Below are positions 49,252-60,329 of a stretch of DNA of 64,000 nucleotides, piece by piece (position 1 is the first letter of the stretch; each line of letters begins with the position of its first letter). The DNA lies in contig CM033110.1 in NCBI GenBank assembly GCA_019321725.1, positions 9,169,278 through 9,233,277 on the forward strand. The letters run 5' to 3'. Source of the stretch: Paulownia fortunei. Lineage: Eukaryota > Streptophyta > Magnoliopsida > Lamiales > Paulowniaceae. Below the pieces are notes generated by a model that was given only the letters and a program-made list of their open reading frames with translations, did not search any database and was not told the origin of the DNA. Made by a program: the position numbers and the translations under genes.

Positions 49252-50393
49252 TGTAACACCTCCATTACTACACAACTAGATATATATTATAATTTGACAT
49301 GATAGAACCTGTGTACATGCATGAAATATTTTTTTTTTGTAATACTATAAGAAAAGATAAATCATTTCTTACATGCACAACTCTATTTAAAATACTTTAT
49401 AACACATGTCATGTATATAGCAGGATCGGTATTTATATAAAAGCTCAACACCCACAATGACCCAATATTTACATACTTATTTACAGTAAAGTTTTAAAAG
49501 CGAAATATAGTACCAGTCTAAAAATATAATACAACAGACTCAAAATATAACAAGCCAACAAAATAGCCCAATAGGTCGTCATCCATGTACACATTCTCTT
49601 AGACACCTGCAAGAGCTCCAACCGCCGCCCAGCCAATAAAAGATGCTTCAGGTATCGTCATACTCACCTACAATGCATAAACTATATGAGCTAACGCTCA
49701 ACAAGTAAAGATTATGCATGTCAAAGAATAATCCACAATATCAAGTCATGCAACTCAAAATGCTATGCTCACAATGCAATTTTATGCATCAAAATATTTC
49801 TCTCAAAATCATTTCTTTCTTAGGCCCCTGACCAACGCTACTATCCCATGCACCGAAAAGAGCTTTGTACACCGCCATAATCCAATGGCCAATAATCATA
49901 TAAACATGCAAATCTATGCATACTCATACGCATGCAAATCCATGCATACTCATACGCATGCAAATTCATGCACGCAAACCTACAAATCCATGCATAAAAC
50001 CATGCAAATCCATGCATGCTTCGGTGCACTAGTAGTGGTCAGCAAAATATTTTACTTTCTCTGAATCATGGCGTGCAAATGCAAGATTTATCATAATGCT
50101 CGTATATGATGCATGCACGTGCTAATGACAATGCCCATGTATGTATACTCAATTGAGAGCCCTCTACTACGCACATATGATTTATGATATTACATATAAT
50201 TCACACATCTACTATGTCTATGTATTGTAGTTGCAAATGAATCTTTACTTACCTTTCACTTGGTTGGTGGCTTAGTCTAACTTTGTTTAGTATTTCTCTC
50301 CAACCTTAGATGTAAAATAGCCTGTAATATTACCCAACATCAAGCACCATTCCCAATTTGGCAAGTTGAAAGCACAAAATCTCATACTAGAAT
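49252..50393 (-). mobile_element. Truncated family F LTR inside element B protease
   Basis: It starts TGTAACACCTCCATTAC and follows 8588-9672 almost base for base to CTCATACTAG, then stops. About 1.7 kb of the LTR is absent. Element B text beyond it (50394 onward, minus strand) is ECSAI-like pre-protease, so about 60 codons of the protease, including the active site, were lost in the same deletion. No target duplication survives. Confidence 0.88.
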
Positions 50394-51877
50394 AATCGCT
50401 GAACATTCCTAGGTAAGGTTCACCATCTTATGCTCTCCAATTTTCTTTTGTTTGGTAAGATTTCTTCAAGAATTTTGCATATCTTGACATTTGAAACAAT
50501 GCATCTGCGAAAGGGGTATTAATGTGTAGTTTTTTAAACCTCTAAAAATTTCGCAAATTGCATATCAAATTTATGCTTTTTTAAGTCTAAGAAAAAAAGA
50601 AAGAGACATTTATCACTTCAGGTGGAACAATAGGTATGGATAAATTGCTTGATTCGGTGGTAAGCTTGTCCCCTTTTACTTAAGTGTCAACTTTCTTACC
50701 ACTCCTCAACGTGATTGTCTTCACATGCTCTCTTGGATTTTTCTTAGTATCACTAGGTAGTACACCATGAGCTCTTACAGATATCATGTTAGCCATTTAC
50801 CCCACTTGAGTCTCCAAATTATGAATTAACACCTTTTAGTTTTAGGAAATAGGTCTCGGCGGTCAATATGAATTTGTTCATGAGCTCCTCCAAGCTGGGC
50901 ATTTTCTCTTATGGTGGAAATCCTTGGGGCGATAACTTCACCATGTTCTGAGTATTGCTCTATGAAAACTTGGGTGGTTCTGCCATCTGAAGTTGTATGT
51001 GTTGGAATAAGAATTATTTTATTACCAATAAAAATTACCAACAAAATTGGTTTGCTCGGATGATTGAGAGAATAGGTTACCCACTTACATTCTGTTCTAT
51101 AGTGGCCTCCTCCACATAATTCACAAGCAACGGTCAGGCACTCATGTTGTTGATCTTTTTGTTAAGTGCCTCAATTTGAGCGGTCAAAGCTGTAAATATA
51201 TCTATATTATGCACTCCGTTTGGCCTTTTTCCCATAGTTCTGCAGATTGCTATTGGTAACTGTTTGAAGCCATCTCTTCCAATAAATCATAGGCTTCCTT
51301 TGGTGTTTTCCTCTTTATGGTAATCCCTACATCAATCATTGAATGATTAGAGAGAGATAAACCATTATAAAATAATTATAACTGCAATCAAGTGGGAAGG
51401 CCATGTTGTGGGCATTTTCTCAGCATGTTCTTATAGCATTCCCAAGCATCGTATAATATCTCCATGTCAAACTATATGAAAGTAGATATATCATTACGTA
51501 TCTTAGCAATTAGAAAAAAACTATGAGCCATAGCATCCCAAGTGGTGATTGAACCTACAAGCAAAGAGTTCAACCAACACTTGGCCTTGTCCCTCAAACA
51601 AAAAAAAGAGCCTTAACTGTATAGCATCATCTTGTACACCATTATGTTTGAATGTGTCACAAATCTCAAGATAATTTGCGATATGTGCATTGGGATCATC
51701 ACTTGGTAGACCCCCAAACTGAACCAATGTTTGAATTATTTAAATGATTGTAGGTTTGATCTCAAACGTGTTAGCTTGAATGGCTAGCCTCTGAATGCTC
51801 GATATGGTGCCATTAATAGATATCTTGGTATAATCCAACGAAGATCGATTGTTTACATCGTGCTCATTGTTTTCCAT
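50394..51877 (-). pseudogene. Decayed gag of element B
   Basis: On the minus strand the frame opens MENNEHDVNNRSSLDYTKIS at 51877. It passes a stop and then reads VQFGGLPSDDPNAHIANYLE, ICDTFKHNGVQDDAIQLRLF (51724-51610), the Retrotrans_gag domain of Athila/Tat elements. EAYDLLEEMASN lies at about 51298-51262. Towards 50394 the text EILPNKRKLE and ECSAI represents the stretch before protease. Stops and shifts are frequent. Confidence 0.85.
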
Positions 51878-52087
51878 CCTTGCTTTGTTTTTCTCTTTAA
51901 CAAGTGGTCAAAAGTTCTTTCAATTACCGGTTTGTATGGCAGAGTTCCCGACAAGTTGATAGGGTCATGCACCAATGTACCCCTTATCAAAAAAAATAAA
52001 AAAAGCAAAGTAAACTAGAATAAAATAACAAAAATAAAGTAAAAACTATAGCTAGATGAATCAACTTTTAATATTATAAAGATGCAC

Positions 52088-52106
52088 TCCCCGATAGCGA
52101 CACCCA
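52088..52106 (-). other. Primer binding site of element B
   Basis: On the minus strand TGGGTGTCGCTATCGGGGA stands 5 nt after the LTR end and before gag. It aligns with the tRNA-Asp type TGGCGCCGTTGCCGGGGA with one indel and several transitions. Confidence 0.6.
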
Positions 52107-52111
52107 AAACT

Positions 52112-52848
52112 TGATGATTGCTTATACAACACAAGTTATAAGTGTTTGAGTTGTAGAGTTATCATGTCCCAAAGGAGTACTATACAAGTATCGAATTATG
52201 ATACTCTAACTATATTTAACCAATTGAGTCTTTGATGAATGATAAAAAACTAAAGTAGATTAAATAGCAATGGAAATTCTAAACTAAGAATTGCACGAAT
52301 TTGAAATCAAGTAAGGAAGGGTCGGGGCATTGGATCACCTGCCCATTTTAATGAGAAATCTCGCCCATTATGGTTCGAAAAATTACCCAATTTGTGTGAT
52401 AATGGAGTTTATAAAAATACTTGATATTCTCTCTTAAGATATACCGATCCTACTGTTATTTAGTAACGTGCTATATCTCTATGTAGATTTAGCCAAATAA
52501 AAGTGAATTAAGATTTGTGAGACCCACTAGCTTTCAACATAATAAGGTTATGCCTATAACTATTATATGTGCCAATTTGTATATTCAGTTAATCTATGGC
52601 ATGTATTACATGAGCACTTGTTGCAACTTTACCTCTCAATCTCACAATCACAACAACAAAAATCAATTCAAAGTTGGTCAAACTTCAAAAAGCATTAAGA
52701 TCATAATACATTCTTATCACGAATTCAAGAAATTACGCACTGTAATCAAACAAGAATTTCAGAACTCTGTAGGTAAGCTCCCCAAGCCTTGACTAAAAGA
52801 AGTTTAGCTCATACTCAAATGATCAAACCACATTTTGTTCTCATTAGG
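52112..52848 (-). mobile_element. 5' LTR of element B, truncated
   Basis: Plus-strand left end TGATGATTGC (minus-strand LTR end GCAATCATCA). It matches the split 3' LTR (36284-36972 then 45966 on) up to AAACCACATTTTGTTC at about 52845. There the match stops, so some 800 bp of the U3 side are missing. This copy also shows the undisturbed L2 target, AAGCTCCCCAAGCC (52772-52785). Confidence 0.82.
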
Positions 52849-53332
52849 AATAGTTAAATTCATGAGGTAGGAAGGGAATGACTAATCCATATTTTTGGGA
52901 ATAAGAATTTCTATAGGAATGAGTATTCCTACCAGTAAATTGTACCAATCATATAAATAAGAGTGAACTTGAGAATGCCTATTCCATTCCACGTACCAAT
53001 TATGCCATTAAAGTATATGAACCAAAAATGTTATGCTTGGAGTTCATTATCATTGTCAATTGCAGTAAGCATTTTGTTTTGATTGTCTACCAACCCTCAA
53101 TATTACAAAAACTAATTGCAACTTACATTGTAAATCTAAAAATCTTAAATGGATCAAATCATGTGGTTGACCCAGACAAATGGACTCTGACCTAATTTAT
53201 AATACTCTTTTCACTATTACAAGATTTAGTTATTTTATTTTTTAAAAGAAAAATACCGAATATATATTAATTATTCTATTTAAATTTCAAATCACTAGTC
53301 AAGTACATGAGCATCAGAAAAATATTTGTGAC
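52849..53332. other. Spacer with a possible small inverted-repeat element
   Basis: At 52875-53010 the left side has GGGAATGACTAATCC and GGGAATAAGAATT.CTATAGG; the right side has GAATGCCTATTCCATTCC. Similar purine/pyrimidine-balanced ends occur in MITEs, but I could not fix ends or a target duplication. Nothing else was recognised. Confidence 0.25.
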
Positions 53333-53337
53333 ATGTC

Positions 53338-53753
53338 TGAGGGGCCATGCGTCCAAAATAGGCCCAAAAGGCTAAGTTCAAGAGGTCCGTCTGGATTATT
53401 GGCCAAAACAAAGATAAGACTCGATAGACTAAGTTTATAGGTTCCACAATATAACAAGACAAATTATGTTATAATGCTTAGATTAAGCTCACTGAGCCAT
53501 AAGGCCCAAACCCATGAAGACCCTCATATCAGCACTATAAATACCCATATTATTTATTATTAAAAGATACGTGATTAATTATACATTTATATGCTCTCAA
53601 GATTTCTAGCTTCATATACTTGCTTTCGGAACTATTAGAGGTCTTACTCGGGCAACACACGCCACCTCTAATGACTTTTTGTGATGCAAATAGTAAATCA
53701 CTCAACAAACCGAGCTTAATAGGAGTACTACTAAAAGGAGTGATACCACATCA
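53338..53753 (+). mobile_element. 5' LTR of Tat-like Ty3 element D
   Basis: It runs from TGAGGGGCCATGCG to GATACCACATCA, 416 bp, with TATAAATA at 53536-53543. It matches 57739-58164 closely. ATGTC (53333-53337) on its left equals 58165-58169 on the right of the 3' LTR. TTTTGGCGCAATCTATGGGA follows at 53754, the leader/primer motif typical behind Tat-type LTRs. Confidence 0.92.
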
Positions 53754-54429
53754 TTTTGGCGCAATCTATGGGAAATCACTACCTGATCATTGAGAATACA
53801 GTCAAGATCTAGAGCCGCGAGAGCAGCTAGCACCCAAGGCGACCCCCTTTATCGGGGGTGCTCATGGCAAGAGTTATCCTGGAGGTGCCCGTTGTGCTGG
53901 AGGCAACCAACGTCTGCCTCTGGCTAATCTAGGAGATCCACCTCCTCCTCATTAGGGGGAGCTGGTATTACATATGATCTAGGAAGCATTAAGAACCACG
54001 ATTGAAGAGGTGATAGCCCGTGCAGTGGCTGAAGGAGCTACCCAATGTGTTGTTAACTAGCATAGAGAGAAGCCCCCTTTGTGACCTCACACAGATCGAG
54101 ACCCAGCTCCAGCTCTTAAGGAAACTGAGCAGAGGCACAAAGCGACGAGGAGCAGTGCTGCTATCCAGCAAAGAGAACAACTCCATTAATCATCTCGCAG
54201 AAGCCAAGATTCAACTCCGACTCCCAGAAGGATTGAGTCGAGGTGTAAAGCCCTACAACATAGAGTAACTAACACTCATGAGAATGCAAGCAGTTGTGCG
54301 TCCCCACCAGAAGACCATACAAAGTGACAAGGGAAGACCAAGGCCACACATACTATGACACCTACTCGTGTGACTAAAAGGAATCATGTCTCCAGTTTGT
54401 GGTAGCACCCCCTAAGCAAAGCCCATTCT

Positions 54430-55455
54430 CTTCCACTATCTTGGCCAAGTCCTTATTGGGTGGAGCCAAGATAACCAATCTCACCGAGTTTGATAGAACT
54501 GGTGATCCACCATAGCACCTCAACAAGTTTTATGCCAAAGTAGACTTGTATGATTTGAGTGATGCCGTCTATTGTAAAAATTTTGTACAACTCTCTCCAA
54601 GTGTGCCTTGATATGGTTCAACTAATTACCTATTAGAAGCATCACCAACCTTGAGCAATTAACTTAAAGGTCCTTGCAGTAATTCTCCATCAACTACAAG
54701 TTCCCAAAAACTACAGTATCCCTATTCAAAGTCATCCAAAGGGATGGAGAGCCGCTACGTGAATACATATACTATTTCGTGGAAGTAGTTCATGAGGTCC
54801 CCCATGTGAATCACAAGCTACTGGCTGGAATTATGCGGCAGAACCTTCATCATGGAAGGTTCAATAAGTCCATTATAGAGAGACCCCCATTATCATGAAA
54901 GAGTTCTTAACATGAGCAAAAAAATATATCTGAATAAAGGAGACAACGAAGGTGAGTGCTCTTAGAAAGAGAAGATAGAAGGAAGAAGATAGAGGTAAGG
55001 GAAAGAAAAAGGAAGAGAGGTAAAAGGCACCCCTATCTAACTATATTTATTTCACCCCTCTCAACACTAGGCTATTAGAAATATTGGTGGTTGTTGAGCA
55101 GCATGGGTTAGTTTAACCACCTTGACCAATTTGAGAAAATCCCAGGCAGATGAAATCTGAAAAATAATGTCACTTCCACTGGGACTATGGGCACAAAAAA
55201 GAGGAGTGCCACCAATTAAAGAATGAGGTCAAAGGGCTCATTCAAAATAACTATCTGGTGGAGTACGTTGATAAAGCTAAAGATAATCATCATTACTCCA
55301 AGCCTGACACCCCAAGACTGTACAACTCATCTAGGGGAGGCAAGAAAGGGCACGATGAAGATAACTTTCCAACAACAAAAGTGATAGGAGCCTTGCAAGT
55401 GAAATCTACTAGTAGTGCTGGCATAGAGATACTTAGTTTTATTGATTTATGCCCA
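54430..55455 (+). pseudogene. Decayed gag of element D
   Basis: Around 54480-54580 the text is LTEFDRTGDPP, then HLNKFYAKVDLYDLSDAVYC: the start of the Tat-type gag domain. The part around 54650-54850 corresponds to the STVSLFKV and E.LREYI.YFVEVV-like lines. At 55160-55225 the frame CHFHWDYGHKKEECHQLKNE is a C-H-C zinc knuckle, followed by LVEYVDKAK and the final 66-codon frame to 55455. Several stops and shifts are present; the element's gag was once complete. Confidence 0.78.
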
Positions 55456-55813
55456 TGAAGGCCGCTAGTTAGTTTATTTTTTCAAATTCGCCCAACGGGG
55501 CTAGTAGTTTTATTTCAGCTCGTTAGGAAGCTATTTAGATTTACGTTGTCACACCCCAAGAGGCAATAATTTATTTTACTTGTAAACTCATTTCTATGTT
55601 AATAAAATAATTTTTTTTATGTTTTAATACCTCCGCATACTTGCATCACACTTGTACTAAATAAAATTCTAGTAATGTCATGACCCCAAAGTCCTACAAT
55701 TCAACTTTGCTCAAGGTCAAAGGAAAAAAACACTTCGGGATGCCCCCCTTGAGATTAACATACACTTATCCCCGACCAATCAAAATGAATCCCCTTAAGA
55801 TGTTGCACTTAAT

Positions 55814-56420
55814 GAGCCATACCGGCTTCCTTACTGAGAGGTCTTACTGACTTCCTCTCTTGAGAAACCCTACCAGCTCCCACACCTGAGAGGTCCTATC
55901 GACCTCCATGCTTGAGAAGCCTTACTAGCTCCCATATTTGATAGATCATACCGACCTCCATAATTGAGGAGCCCTATCGGCTCCCACACTTGAGAGGTCT
56001 TACTGACCTCTACCCTTGAAGAGCCTTATTGGCTCCTATATTTGAGACGTCCTACCAACCTCCATGCTAGAGGAGCCCTACTAACTCCCACACTTAAAAG
56101 GTCCTATCGACCTCCACGCTTGAGGAGCCCTATTGGATCCCACACTTGAGAGGTGCTATAGACCTCCACTCTCGAGGAGCCATATCAGCTTCCACACTTG
56201 AGAGGTTCTACCGACCTCCACGCTTCAGGAGCCTTACTTTTAAGAGGTCATATTGACCTCTACTCTTAAGGAGCCCTATTGGCTTCCACACTTGAGAGGT
56301 CCTACTAATCTCCACCCTCGAAGAGCTATACCAGCTCTTCTACTTGAGAGGTCATTTTGACCTTCATGCTCGAGAATCCCTACTGGCTCGCTAATATGAG
56401 AAGTCATACCGACTCTCTCC
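55814..56420. repeat. Tandem array of 26/52-bp units, each an inverted repeat
   Basis: About 23 half-units of 26 bp alternate in two types. One has arms GAGGTC / GACCTC around CTA.C; the other has arms GGAGCC / GGCTCC around CTAT(C/T). Each half-unit ends in CAC.CTT or ATGCTT. The alternation gives a 52-bp higher-order period. Units differ by substitutions, often in both arms. A few units are shortened, for example near 56225. Confidence 0.85.
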
Positions 56421-57238
56421 ATCATAAGTAGTATAAAGCAACAAGCATTGCATAAAATGATAAAATAAAAAGACTAAGTGGTGCAACCTCGATATAAGCA
56501 TACACAGAATCAATAAGCGATCTCAAGTCTCATGCAAAGTAATCGATTCTATAATAGCAAAGTCTATCAATAAAAGTGACTAATGGTTATACAAGCCAAC
56601 GTATTAACTCGATAAAAAGCTAAGTAAATAGACTAAACGCAAGAATGAGAGGAACAACTTACCTGGGCTAGGTAACTTTAAGGTAAGTGATTTTATATTA
56701 ACATACCACACTACAAGTCCTCTTCTAGCCTAATGCATAACTCTTAACATCCCAAATAGACTCCACCCCCATAGCTTGATTCACCGCATAGGTAAACCAT
56801 GATGGGGAGCACAAGTAAGAGAAAAGTCATGGGGACTCTTTAGAGCGACCTCTAGTGGCACCTCAAAAAGTTGTTCTTCACCTTCACTAGCAACATTATG
56901 CGATAACAACCTACGCTTGTCGCCCATTCAAAGGGGGAAAAAAGGCCTACTGCCACCCATCCTCTGGCCTATATCAGTGCCACCTCGATCAACACCACTT
57001 TTCTTATCTTAATTGGGTAACGCACAAACACATATAATAGAATAAGATCATGTAAAATTCTAAGTACATCAAGCATGCAATCAAAGAAATATTAATTCAA
57101 GGACATAAGTCATAACGACAAAGCTTCTCTCCTATAATACAAAAAAAAAAAAAAGTTAAATAGTGGAGAATTCATGCCTATAACTCCAAGTAGCAGAGCT
57201 AAGCAAGAACTACGGTAGAGCCATATAGCAGATGTTAC

Positions 57239-57486
57239 GGCCTCCAAGTTGTGCCACCATTGGCTCGACCTAACAAGCCTGCTCAAAGCTGGTGGCTTAA
57301 CCTAATAGGCCTTCTCAAGGCCACCAGGTTGAGCCAATAGTGGCTTGACCTAAAGAGCCTCCATAAGGTATCCAGGTTGAGCTACTATTGGCTTGACCCG
57401 ATGGGCATCTAGGACGAGCCAATAGTGGCTTGCTTGAAGAGCCTCCTTAAGGTGTCCAGGTAGAGCCACCATCGGCTCGACCTGGA
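57239..57486. repeat. Second inverted-repeat tandem array in element D
   Basis: About four units of 55-65 bp contain the near-palindrome GGTTGAGCCA...TGGCTTGACC and a spacer GAGCCT.C..AAGG..TCCA. Compare 57257-57271, 57331-57352, 57375-57398 and 57453-57483. The plan is the same as in the larger array (short GC-rich arms, 4-base loop) with a different sequence. Confidence 0.75.
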
Positions 57487-57738
57487 CAAGGAGTAAAAAA
57501 AAATATGGTGGGACATTAATCAATAACAAACACATGCCTTAACTTAAGAGTTTGTCTCTCCAGATGAGATGCTCTCCACCACATATAGTCAATTACCTAC
57601 TTAAGAATGAAGATGGGCTAACTCCAAAAATAAGGAATACAACTCCAAGTTACTCATCCTAAGAGGTGACTTGCTCCAACACTCACTACTCCTGACTAAC
57701 CCTCCTTACGCGAGGCATGCCCAAGAGTGGGGGGCTTA

Positions 57739-58164
57739 TGATAGGCCATGAGCCCAAAATAGGCCCAAAAGGCTAAGTTCAAAAGGTTCGTCTGGATTAT
57801 GGGCTGAAACAAAGATAAGACATAATAAACCAAGTTCATGGGTTCCATAATATAGTAAGACAAATTATGTTATAATGGTTAGGCTAAGCCTACTAAGGCA
57901 ATAGGGCCCAAACCCATGAAGACCCTAATATCATCACTATAAATATCCTTATCTTTTATTACTAAAAGGTATGTGATTAATTATGTAATTATATACTTTT
58001 AAGATATTTGGCTTACATCTACTTGCTTAGGAATTGACTTGAGCGTCGGAGGATCTTTGTGCAATAACACACAGCACCTCTAACGACTTTTTATAATGTA
58101 GACAATGAATCACTCAACAACCCGAGCTTAACATGAGTACCACTAAAAGGGTGATACCACACCA
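57739..58164 (+). mobile_element. 3' LTR of element D
   Basis: It starts TGATAGGCCATGAGCCC directly after the polypurine tract, ends GATACCACACCA, and is followed by ATGTC (58165-58169). It is 426 bp. TATAAATAT is at about 57940. The perfect duplication with 53333-53337 shows element D (53338-58164, 4.8 kb) is a complete insertion. Confidence 0.92.
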
Positions 58165-58169
58165 ATGTC

Positions 58170-60329
58170 CTAAATAGAGGCAAAATTACACTTTATAGAG
58201 GACAAGAATAAAGAAATTATATAAACAAATTACTAAAGATTTCATCAGATTAGTTGGTTCACGGGTAAGAGTTGCAAAATCTAGAGATTCAACTATTAGA
58301 AGTGAATATGGAAAGTTTGCAACAATAATTAAGTAAGATATTTATGATTTAGAGATAATAATCTTTTTAATTATGAATTACGCTTAATTACATAATATAA
58401 AATGAATTGCTTCAGCCTTTATTGACTAAACCAAGTCGATTCATCTAATCACCATTTGAAAAGTTTTGGACTTCACCTAAGTTACCAAGTGGCCTAATGT
58501 TAGTCCCTTAGGGCGTCGAGTGCCCTGGTACGACAGGCTTACATGCTAGTAGACGATGGGTGTCGACATAGTGGGGCATTATATTTTGGCTAAGTGTTGG
58601 TGCTATGGCACAAGCTATTTGCAGCACATGGTATATTTGAAATGAGGGTATTTGGCAATGTTGTGGTTTATGGTACATGTTGGAATAGTGCTGAAGTAGG
58701 TGACTTAGTGATTCAATGGGTGATGGCTGATAGTGCATAACGGGCAGGCAACACAGTAGGGTGCTGACACCGAGTACACGTCGGGTGGTCCAAAACATGA
58801 TTGGAGTTAGGACTTGTTAGTAATTATGGGCATCACTAGGGTCACGTTGGTGAAAATGGTGGCTTGATGTAAGGCTTAGATATTGAGATGCATTGGGTAT
58901 ACTTCTTCAAACTTTTAATATTTACTGTTGTCAGAAGGAAAAATATTTTTAAGCTTATTATAAGAGAGAAGAGGTCCTTGGAGGACCTTCCCACCTGGCT
59001 GCCCCTAAGACTTGACCATGGATTGACACGACTTGGTGGGGTGCATCATGGCTTGGTCCGAGGTCCATTATGGGTCGGCCCTAGTCCGACCTGACCTGTG
59101 GGTAGGTCGACCTAGTCCCGTTGGTTGGTAGAGTTAGCTGTTAGGCATGCAATGGTACACCGTGTCGTGTTTGCCATGTTGGTTCATCTGATAATGTGTC
59201 GGTTGTTGGCTAAATGTTGTAGGCACTTATAGGCGAGTGTTAGGGCACCATTGGAGTAGTGTTTGATGTTGGCTAGGTGTTGTGCACAAGGAATTGGGCT
59301 TTGCACGCAAGTTTGTAGCATTCGGTGGAAAGTATGTGCAAGTAAGTGTCTCTATAGCAGGTCACCAAGGTGCGTGATTTCTCGACAGCTAGCGAGAAAC
59401 TTGGACTCAACCTCTATGGGATAACACGCAAAGGGTGGTAGGCGCACCAAAAATGTTCGGCCAAGTGCTAGATGGTTGACCCAATGCTCGGACATGCAGA
59501 TGATGACCCTACTGATGGTTTCCAGGCATATGACAGACATGTGGGGGTGGTTCTTGGTGGTTGGTGGCCAAGCCAATCGCCTGACACATGGCAGATGGTA
59601 GTAGTGGCTAACTAGCAGTTTTGCCACATGGTGGCATTTGATTTGCCCATTTCCCATGCTTTGAGGGATGTCCACTGCAGTGTTTCCTATTACCTTTATC
59701 TTGTCGGCCATGGACCTAGATGTTTTTATAGAGCATTGCGTGCACACTATTTGGCAAGACTCCTTATAGAAAGTGAGGAACATACACGGTTGAGTTTTCC
59801 ATTAATTACTTTGTTGCTTTACATTTTTGTGCATGTGTGCGTGGTTGGTTTGCATAAATATTTGGCCAAGTGCTAGATGGTCATGCATATGATAGCGATC
59901 ATAGAACATACTTCTAAGTCTTTGGTCTTAAATAAGTTTCGAGTCGAGAGCTTTTTGAAATGGGACATCAAATAGCTTAGTAAGACTCACACATATGATG
60001 CATGCTCATAAGATGAGAATGTCACATTCTATTGGCATTAGCGTAGAGATACAAGTGCATGTATGTGGGTGCTTATTCGGGAATAAGTACACCGAACATG
60101 GCCCGCAAAAAATTCTTAACTGGAGGCTTTACCTGTCGAAATAAGAATTTCTGTGTTGTAATAGTACACAGCTAGTCCTCGAACTTGAGGCATGATGGCA
60201 GCCTTCTGTGCATCCTGCAACACTTTGATATATTTTCTGATTACTTGACAATCACAAAGGGGGCATGTTGGGTGTTGCAGCTATGTACATAGAGGTTTGT
60301 TAGTAGTCAACATAAAATTCATCACTTGT
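58170..60329. other. Unassigned, relatively GC-rich repeat sequence
   Basis: From about 58490 to 60300 base composition rises clearly over the flanks. GGCCAAGTGCTAGATGG occurs twice (59459 and 59862). GTCGACC/GGTCGG-type near-palindromes cluster at 59040-59120. The longest open frame, 143 codons on the minus strand (59783-59352), shows no family I recognise. It may be an LTR or a DNA transposon body; no ends were found. Confidence 0.4.

Larger units (their letters stand above)
55456..57738 (+). other. Non-coding 3' half of element D
   Basis: No protease, RT or integrase text was seen on either strand. The region holds two tandem arrays (55814-56420 and 57239-57486) and ends in the polypurine tract AAGAGTGGGGGGCTTA right before the LTR. 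A gag-only element with LTRs fits the class of terminal-repeat retrotransposons with gag. Confidence 0.65.

Noticed and set aside
52870..53020. A clear MITE
   Set aside because: The inverted ends are imperfect and no target duplication could be found, so it is listed only as a weak possibility.
53334..53337. TGTC as the first bases of the element D LTR
   Set aside because: ATGTC is the target duplication, found also at 58165-58169, so the LTR starts at TGA (53338).
55814..56420. CRISPR-like array
   Set aside because: Units are contiguous with no unique spacers, the repeats diverge, and the setting is a plant retroelement.
58508..58798. 96-codon minus-strand frame
   Set aside because: No family resemblance; lies in repeat-like GC-richer sequence where long chance frames are expected.
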